Shown: positions 57,462 through 62,503 of the stretch, piece by piece | How positions within the stretch are numbered: position 1 is the first letter of the stretch | Layout: the number at the start of each line of letters is the position of its first letter | Origin: Chryseobacterium potabilaquae | GTDB taxonomy: Bacteria > Bacteroidota > Bacteroidia > Flavobacteriales > Weeksellaceae | Assembly: GCF_902728265.1 (NCBI RefSeq) | Contig: NZ_CACVBR010000024.1 | Coordinates: 1-62,503 of the forward strand | Direction: 5' to 3' | DNA length: 62,503 nucleotides | Notes under the pieces: generated by a model | Seen by the model: the letters and a program-made list of their open reading frames with translations, nothing else | Told to the model about the DNA's origin: nothing | The model's database searches: none | Translations under genes and position numbers: made by a program

Positions 57462-59345
57462 ATGGAAAATATAGGTGCTCAAGGATTTTCATTTGATTTA
57501 CCAAAAGGAAATTCATCAATTATAAAAGTAATCGGTGTTGGAGGTGGTGGCAACAATGCCCTTAAACACATGTACGAAAAAGGAATTCACGGGGTAGATT
57601 TCGTGATTTGTAATACTGATGCTCAAACTTTAGATAATAACCCTGTTGCTAATAAAGTCCAATTAGGAACAACTATTACGGAAGGACTAGGTGCTGGTGC
57701 CGATCCTGAAGTAGGAGAAAAATCAGCTATTGAAAGTATTGAAGAAATTAAAGCTGCCATGGGACAAAATACCAAAATGGTATTTATCACTGCCGGAATG
57801 GGAGGTGGAACAGGAACAGGAGCTGCTCCTGTGATTGCTAAGGTAGCAAAAGACATGGGAATTTTAACAGTAGGTATTGTTACAGTTCCATTTAGCTTTG
57901 AAGGGAAAAGAAGACTTGAACAGGCGGAGAACGGTCTAGATAAATTAAGAAATAATGTCGATTCATTAATTGTAATTAATAATGATAAACTAAGACAACA
58001 ATTTGGAAATCTTGGATTTAAGCAAGGATTCTCAAAAGCAGATGAAGTTTTAACTAATGCTGCTAAAGGTATGGCAGAGGTTATAACAGGTTACTTTGAT
58101 GTAAATATTGACTTTAGAGATGCTAAATCTGTTCTTCAAAACTCAGGTACGGCTCTTATGTCAACGGGTATTGCTTCTGGTGAAAATAAAGCTGAAGAAG
58201 CTGTTAAAAAAGCATTAGACTCCCCATTATTAAACGATAATAAAATTACGGGTGCTAAAAACGTATTATTATTGATTCGAAGTGGTGCTGAAGAAGTAAC
58301 GATGGACGAAATTGGTGTTATCATGGATCACATCCAAAAAGAGGCAGGGAATACTGCGGATATCATTTTCGGGGTGGGAGCTGATGAGGAATTGGGAGAT
58401 TCAGTAAGTGTACTTGTTATTGCGACAGGATTTTCAAATGACAATAAAAAATTTGCTGGGCCTACAGAAAAAATCAAAATTCGTTTAAATGACTCTTTTG
58501 ATGCTCCTAAAGAATCTCCATTTAAAACAAGGGAAGAAAGAGAAGCAAATCCTGAAACAGTGCGTGATTTTGGAGGAAAGCATCTATTCAAATTAGAAGA
58601 CGAAGATAATAACATTTCTCCTTTTAATAATTTATCTTCTGAAAAAAAAATGATCGCTGATCACGAAAGTGTAAAAACGGAAATTAAATTCTTTGATAGA
58701 GAAGATGGTATAACTACACCTCATGAAGGATGGACAGATGAGGAAGAACAAGAATCCTTTAATTTATTTTCTTATGATGAAGAGGAAGAGGATCCAAATG
58801 ATTTAGAAATTCAATCTTTCAGCTTTGATTTTGAAGAGAAAAAAACAGATCAGAAAACAGATTCTTTTCACAATTCTCATTCACAAGAAAAACCCATCGA
58901 ATTTAGCTTTTTTGTAAATGAACCTAAAAATGATTTTGGTCAGCCAAAAGCAGAATTTAAAACGCCAGAGAATACTCTGGTTGTAATCGATCAAGATTCT
59001 CTACAAAAAACGGAAAATTTCATCCAATCAAAAGAAGAATCTAAGGAAATTATTGAAGCTGAAACCGAGATGGAGAAACTATCAGAATCAGACTTCACAT
59101 TCGTGAATAAAACAGTAGATCAAGAGAGAATAGTAGAAAGAAGGAATAAATTAAAAGAGTTTAATTCTCGTTATCAAAACTTTGATAGCTCTAGTGAATT
59201 TGAGTCTATACCTGCTTTCAAAAGAAAAAATATTTCTATTGAAGGTTCAAATGCATCAGATCAAAATATCAACAGTTTTTTATCTGACAATAATGGAATC
59301 ATGCAAGTAAAGGAAAATAAATTTTTAAATAAAGATGTTGATTAA
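57462..59345 (+). CDS. ftsZ: Division GTPase FtsZ, long form
   Basis: 627 residues. The tubulin signature GGGTGTG is at 114-120, with GVGGGGNNALKHM at the N-terminus and the T7-loop NIDFRDAKSVL. After the globular core (to about 330) comes a ~250-residue acidic, disordered linker. The conserved FtsA-binding peptide IPAFKRK is at 583-589 and is followed by another 38 residues, so it is not at the extreme C-terminus as in E. coli. Polymerises at mid-cell. Confidence 0.98.
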   Translation: MENIGAQGFSFDLPKGNSSIIKVIGVGGGGNNALKHMYEKGIHGVDFVICNTDAQTLDNNPVANKVQLGTTITEGLGAGADPEVGEKSAIESIEEIKAAMGQNTKMVFITAGMGGGTGTGAAPVIAKVAKDMGILTVGIVTVPFSFEGKRRLEQAENGLDKLRNNVDSLIVINNDKLRQQFGNLGFKQGFSKADEVLTNAAKGMAEVITGYFDVNIDFRDAKSVLQNSGTALMSTGIASGENKAEEAVKKALDSPLLNDNKITGAKNVLLLIRSGAEEVTMDEIGVIMDHIQKEAGNTADIIFGVGADEELGDSVSVLVIATGFSNDNKKFAGPTEKIKIRLNDSFDAPKESPFKTREEREANPETVRDFGGKHLFKLEDEDNNISPFNNLSSEKKMIADHESVKTEIKFFDREDGITTPHEGWTDEEEQESFNLFSYDEEEEDPNDLEIQSFSFDFEEKKTDQKTDSFHNSHSQEKPIEFSFFVNEPKNDFGQPKAEFKTPENTLVVIDQDSLQKTENFIQSKEESKEIIEAETEMEKLSESDFTFVNKTVDQERIVERRNKLKEFNSRYQNFDSSSEFESIPAFKRKNISIEGSNASDQNINSFLSDNNGIMQVKENKFLNKDVD

Positions 59346-59381
59346 ATCCTCTCTTGTTTTTTCCAGTAATAAATTATAATT

Positions 59382-59828
59382 ATGAGTTTAGAAACTACGA
59401 TAAATGAATCTATAAAAACAGCCATGAAAGAAAAAAACAAGGTTGCTTTAGATTCTCTCCGAGCTGTAAAAGCTCAAATATTATTATTAAAAACCGAAGC
59501 CAAGGGAGCAGATATTTCCTCAGAGCAAGAAATTGCTATTCTCCAAAGAATGGTTAAACAACGTAAAGATTCATATGAACAATTTACGGCTCAAGGAAGA
59601 AATGATTTGGCAGAAGTAGAAGACGCTCAGATGAAAGTAATTGAACAATTCTTACCCAAACAACTATCAATAGAAGAGCTAGAAGCTGAAATCAAAAAGA
59701 TTATGAGTGAAGCTAATGCAGAATCTATTAAAGATTTGGGGAAAGTAATGGGAATCGCCTCAAAAGTGCTGGCTGGAAAGTCAGACGGAAAAAGTATTTC
59801 CGAAATGGCAAAAAAACTACTTTCATAA
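59382..59828 (+). CDS. GatB/YqeY domain-containing protein
   Basis: 148 residues, helical. LDSLRAVKAQILLLKTEAKG, EIAILQRMVKQRKDSYEQF, EQFLPKQLSIEELEAEI and DLGKVMGIASKVLAGKSDGKSISE are the YqeY pattern, related to the tail of the amidotransferase subunit GatB. It may bind tRNA; function not settled. It follows ftsZ at 36 nt and closes the dcw transcript. Confidence 0.92.
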   Translation: MSLETTINESIKTAMKEKNKVALDSLRAVKAQILLLKTEAKGADISSEQEIAILQRMVKQRKDSYEQFTAQGRNDLAEVEDAQMKVIEQFLPKQLSIEELEAEIKKIMSEANAESIKDLGKVMGIASKVLAGKSDGKSISEMAKKLLS

Positions 59829-59912
59829 TAATTGAGAACCTGTATACAGAAGTATACCATTCCAATTACCTTTAAAAAGGATATTCAACCTTTGCATATC
59901 GATTTGATTAAA

Positions 59913-59941
59913 GAAGCCCAAAATAAATTATTTTGGGCTTC
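59913..59941. terminator. Hairpin downstream of yqeY
   Basis: A 13-bp perfect stem (GAAGCCCAAAATA and its complement) with a very short loop. Neither flank has an ideal T-run; the minus-strand side (TTTAAT) is slightly better. It may end the dcw operon, the small minus-strand peptide unit, or both. Confidence 0.6.
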
Positions 59942-59965
59942 ATCTATTCTAAAAAAATGTTAGTT

Positions 59966-60022
59966 TTAAGCAGACTCATATATCGTGTTTGCTTGAGGGA
60001 TGATTGTTAATCTTTTTTTCAT
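59966..60022 (-). CDS. Possible 18-residue peptide gene
   Basis: Open frame MKKRLTIIPQANTIYESA, with an exact -7 element TAAATTTG (60054-60047, minus strand) 25 nt upstream and a strong hairpin 25 nt downstream on the same strand. Together they make a compact unit of about 130 nt in an otherwise empty 390-nt gap. The peptide is unlike anything I recognise and the frame could be fortuitous; the unit could instead encode a small RNA. Confidence 0.3.
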   Translation of the reverse strand: MKKRLTIIPQANTIYESA

Positions 60023-60186
60023 GGTCGTTTGTTTTTAGAATCATTTCAAATTTAATAATTATTTTTAAATTTTCATAATTTATTTTTAAAATATTAATTA
60101 AATTATTAATCAATTAATATTTATTTAATTTTTATATACAAATAGACTAATAGTTTTTATATATCGTACTAACGTAAAGATTTTTT

Positions 60187-60194
60187 TAACTTTG
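60187..60194 (+). promoter_or_regulatory. -7 promoter element of the bacilliredoxin gene
   Basis: TAACTTTG, exact TAnnTTTG, 22 nt before the ATG. Confidence 0.5.
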
Positions 60195-60216
60195 CAATAG
60201 ATTAAAAAATAAAAAT

Positions 60217-60627
60217 ATGTATCCAACAGATTTAGTAATGCCAATGAAGGCTGAACTTACAGATAAAGGTTTTGATGACTTGACTACTCCTAACCAAGTG
60301 GAACAAGCTTTAAAACAATCAGGGACAACACTACTTGTCATCAATTCTGTTTGTGGATGTGCGGCAGGAGCAGCAAGACCAGGAGTTGTATATTCTTTAA
60401 CTGGAGATAAAAAGCCTGATCATTTAACTACCGTTTTTGCCGGATTTGATACAGAGGCCGTAGTAGAAGCAAGGAAACATTTAGCTCCCTTCCCTCCAAG
60501 CTCACCATGTGTAGCTCTTTTTAAAGATGGAGAACTAGTTCATATGCTAGAAAGACATCATATTGAGGGAAACCCAGCTGGTGCTATTGCAGCAAACCTT
60601 CAAGCTGCTTATGATGAATATTGCTAA
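60217..60627 (+). CDS. BrxA/BrxB-family bacilliredoxin (YphP/YqiW-like)
   Basis: 136 residues, thioredoxin-like fold. The active site NSVCGCAAGAARP (C-G-C, about 44-56) and the SPCVALFKDGELVHMLERHHIEG segment with its cis-Pro region define the DUF1094/BrxA-BrxB family. In Firmicutes these proteins remove bacillithiol from proteins. Whether this organism makes bacillithiol is not shown in the window, though some Bacteroidota do. Confidence 0.9.
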   Translation: MYPTDLVMPMKAELTDKGFDDLTTPNQVEQALKQSGTTLLVINSVCGCAAGAARPGVVYSLTGDKKPDHLTTVFAGFDTEAVVEARKHLAPFPPSSPCVALFKDGELVHMLERHHIEGNPAGAIAANLQAAYDEYC

Positions 60628-60636
60628 AATATGCTA

Positions 60637-60672
60637 ATAAAAAAGTCGTTACAAATAGTAACGGCTTTTTTA
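60637..60672 (+). terminator. Terminator after the bacilliredoxin gene
   Basis: Stem GTCGTTAC/GTAACGGC (60645-60652 with 60658-60665, one G-U pair) extended by A/T pairs, then a T-run. Confidence 0.85.
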
Positions 60673-60715
60673 TTTACAACACAATAAAAATATTACCTGG
60701 AAAACCAAATATCAT

Positions 60716-60723
60716 TATATTTG
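60716..60723 (+). promoter_or_regulatory. -7 promoter element of the GH3-family gene
   Basis: TATATTTG, exact TAnnTTTG, five bases before the ATG; leaderless transcription is implied. It also argues against the in-frame ATG 108 nt upstream. Confidence 0.5.
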
Positions 60724-60728
60724 TTGAA

Positions 60729-62243
60729 ATGGCAACTAAAGCACTTTTCAATACTGTAGTCAACTGGTTTATTCGTCAAAGAATAGATCAGATTCAGAAT
60801 TTCATGAAACATCCTATTGAGACACAAAAAGGGATACTCTTCTCTCAATTATTTCATGCAGAAGATACTGAATATGGCAGAAAATATGGTTTTAATTCAA
60901 TTTCTAGTTATCAGGACTTTAAAAATAAAGTTCCCATTGTTACTTATGAAGATTTTGAACCTTATATTGAAAAAGCAAGACAAGGTTATAAGGACGTGAG
61001 CTGGCCAGGCTATATTAAGCATTTCGCAAAATCTTCCGGAACAACGAACGCCAAGAGCAAATTCATTCCTATTTCGTCAGAAAGCCTAGAATATTGCCAT
61101 ATGAAAGCTGGGAAGGATATGGTATCTATTTATGCCAATAACCATCCCGAGAATCAACTTTTCACTAATAAGAATTTAAGGTTAGGAGGAAGCTCAGAGC
61201 TCTATGCTGACTTTGATACAAAATTTGGAGATTTATCTGCAATTCTTATTGATAATCTTCCTTTTTGGGTAGAAATAACCACTACTCCCAGCAAAAAAGT
61301 TTCCCTTATGTCTGAATGGGAAAGCAAATTGAAAGCTATTGTTACTGAAGTAAAAAATGAAGATGTAGGAAGTATTTTAGGAGTTCCAAGCTGGATGATG
61401 GTCCTTTTACAGAAAATTTTACAAGAAACAACTATTGAAAATATCTCAGAGCTGTGGCCTAATCTGGAAGTTTTCTTTCATGGAGGAATAAGCTTTAAAC
61501 CTTACCGGGAACAATATCAAAAAATCATTGGAAAAAATATTAATTACTATGAAATCTATAATGCCTCTGAAGGATTCTTTGGAATTCAAGATAGATCGAA
61601 TAGTGATGAAATGCTTCTCATGTTAGACTACGGGATTTTTTATGAATTTATTCCCATGGAGCAATTTCATTTTTCAAATCCTAAAACAGTAAATCTTGAA
61701 GATGTAGAAGTGGGAAAAAATTATGCTATGGTTATTACCACCAATGGGGGGCTGTGGAGATATCTCATTGGTGATACAGTACTGTTTACCTCTACCAATC
61801 CTTTCCGAATAAAAATTACAGGTAGGACCAAACATTATATTAATGCTTTCGGAGAAGAACTCATGATTACAAACGTAGAGTCTGCCCTATCAAAAGCATG
61901 CAAACTTACAGGAGCTTGTATAAAAGACTTCACAGGAGCGCCCGTTTTTATGAAAAAAAATGAAAGTGGTGCCCATGAATGGATTTTTGAATTCAGTCAA
62001 AAACCAAGCGATTTAGATCGGTTCATTGATGTGTTTGATCAACATCTTAAAACCATCAATTCTGATTATGAAGCCAAGAGATATAATAATATGACTCTAA
62101 AAAGACCTATTGTACATATTGCTAAACCCAACTTATTTTATCAATGGCTAGAGTCTAAGGGAAAACTCGGTGGTCAAAACAAAGTTCCCAGATTAAGCAA
62201 TGATCGAGAATATATAGAACCTCTTCTACAGCTAAATAAATAA
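60729..62243 (+). CDS. GH3-family acyl-adenylating enzyme
   Basis: 504 residues from the MATKALFNTVVNWF start. GH3 signatures: FAKSSGTTNAKSKFIPIS (ATP phosphate-binding), YEIYNASEGFFGIQ (adenylation motif), VITTNGGLWRYLIGDTV and TGRTKHYINAFGEELM (hinge). In plants GH3 proteins couple amino acids to jasmonate or auxin via an acyl-adenylate. Bacteroidota carry conserved homologues with unknown acyl and acceptor substrates. It is a single gene; the IS256 element begins about 20 nt behind its stop. Confidence 0.88.
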   Translation: MATKALFNTVVNWFIRQRIDQIQNFMKHPIETQKGILFSQLFHAEDTEYGRKYGFNSISSYQDFKNKVPIVTYEDFEPYIEKARQGYKDVSWPGYIKHFAKSSGTTNAKSKFIPISSESLEYCHMKAGKDMVSIYANNHPENQLFTNKNLRLGGSSELYADFDTKFGDLSAILIDNLPFWVEITTTPSKKVSLMSEWESKLKAIVTEVKNEDVGSILGVPSWMMVLLQKILQETTIENISELWPNLEVFFHGGISFKPYREQYQKIIGKNINYYEIYNASEGFFGIQDRSNSDEMLLMLDYGIFYEFIPMEQFHFSNPKTVNLEDVEVGKNYAMVITTNGGLWRYLIGDTVLFTSTNPFRIKITGRTKHYINAFGEELMITNVESALSKACKLTGACIKDFTGAPVFMKKNESGAHEWIFEFSQKPSDLDRFIDVFDQHLKTINSDYEAKRYNNMTLKRPIVHIAKPNLFYQWLESKGKLGGQNKVPRLSNDREYIEPLLQLNK

Positions 62244-62261
62244 AAAACCGCAGATAGATAA

Positions 62262-62286
62262 GACACTATCTCGTAAAGTGTGTAAG
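62262..62286. repeat. Probable terminal inverted repeat of the IS256-family element
   Basis: The stretch from GACACTATCTCGTAAAGTGT onward lies between the GH3 stop and the end of the transposase gene, where the right inverted repeat is expected. With only one end in the window, neither the mate nor the target duplication can be checked. Confidence 0.4.
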
Positions 62287-62307
62287 TTAAAAAGTTAGGC
62301 TTGGATT

Positions 62308-62503
62308 TTATAATCTGAGCCTTTTTTCAAAAATAAGCATAAATTGGTTGAGAACAATACCCCAATTTCGAATAGACATGGTCCATTTTTTAGTAGCTTC
62401 TTTTAAAGCGAGATACACTGATTTCATTACTGCATCATCTGTAGGGAAAGACATCTTGTTTTTGGTGTATTTTCTTATTTTTCCGTTGAGATTTTCAATT
62501 AAA
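62308..62503 (-). CDS. IS256-family (mutator-type) transposase, C-terminal fragment
   Basis: The last 64 residues or so are in the window; the 5' part lies outside. [15 protein letters not shown] followed by [22 protein letters not shown] and [20 protein letters not shown] is the characteristic C-terminal block of mutator transposases, including the region with the final acidic catalytic context. The stop is at 62308-62310. It is probably an intact element continuing beyond the window. Confidence 0.88.
   Translation of the reverse strand, partial: LIENLNGKIRKYTKNKMSFPTDDAVMKSVYLALKEATKKWTMSIRNWGIVLNQFMLIFEKRLRL

Noticed and set aside
58328..58615. Antisense frames in ftsZ
   Set aside because: Shadow frames opposite a conserved gene.

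Overview
The window looks like chromosome of a low-GC member of the Bacteroidota, family Weeksellaceae/Flavobacteriaceae, most likely close to Chryseobacterium. The grounds are the AT-rich composition, promoters with the Bacteroidota -7 element TAnnTTTG and no useful Shine-Dalgarno sequences, TonB-dependent receptors, a GG-leader 'bacteriocin-like' peptide of the kind common in Chryseobacterium, extended Bacteroidota forms of L21, SecA and FtsZ, and a division/cell-wall (dcw) cluster without murF. Both ends cut into transposase genes, an ISAon1-like 5' end on the left and an IS256-family 3' end on the right, which suggests a contig or segment bounded by insertion sequences.

Left part (1-13.6 kb): IS fragment, tRNA-Asn, a DUF5686 outer-membrane protein, a small six-cysteine GG-leader peptide gene, rplU-rpmA, a lipoprotein zinc protease, an acyltransferase, miaE-DUF502, a PLP-dependent decarboxylase, a TonB-dependent receptor, and a PQQ-dependent sugar dehydrogenase broken by a small deletion.

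Middle (13.7-43 kb): mostly single housekeeping genes. These include uvrB; DUF3820, an AI-2E transporter and two paralogous membrane proteins; pabB-pabC (p-aminobenzoate); menD; a 2-oxoglutarate/Fe(II)-type oxygenase; a PA0069-type radical SAM protein; a prephenate dehydratase-like protein with a lipoprotein-type N-terminus; hemF; an AsmA-like protein; DUF2797; a UDP-glucuronate epimerase-like enzyme; DUF2795; secA; an iron-uptake pair (siderophore receptor plus PepSY membrane protein); a ROK kinase; msrA; an ElaA-like acetyltransferase; engB; and an alpha/beta hydrolase.

Right part (43.1-59.8 kb): a complete-looking dcw operon mraZ-rsmH-ftsL-ftsI-murE-mraY-murD-ftsW-murG-murC-ftsQ-ftsA-ftsZ followed by yqeY. 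It makes lipid II from UDP-MurNAc precursors and assembles the division ring. It is preceded by 10-bp-spaced GTGGGA-type repeats that match an MraZ operator. A bacilliredoxin gene, a GH3-family adenylating enzyme and the IS256 fragment close the window.

No large novel system (defence island, prophage, biosynthetic cluster, CRISPR) is visible. The most interesting items are small: the orphan GG-leader peptide, a possible 18-residue peptide transcription unit, the exported prephenate dehydratase-like protein with an altered TRF motif, a ROK kinase lacking its zinc cysteines, and a recurring arrangement in which the -7 promoter element lies only 4-6 nt before the start codon, implying leaderless mRNAs.
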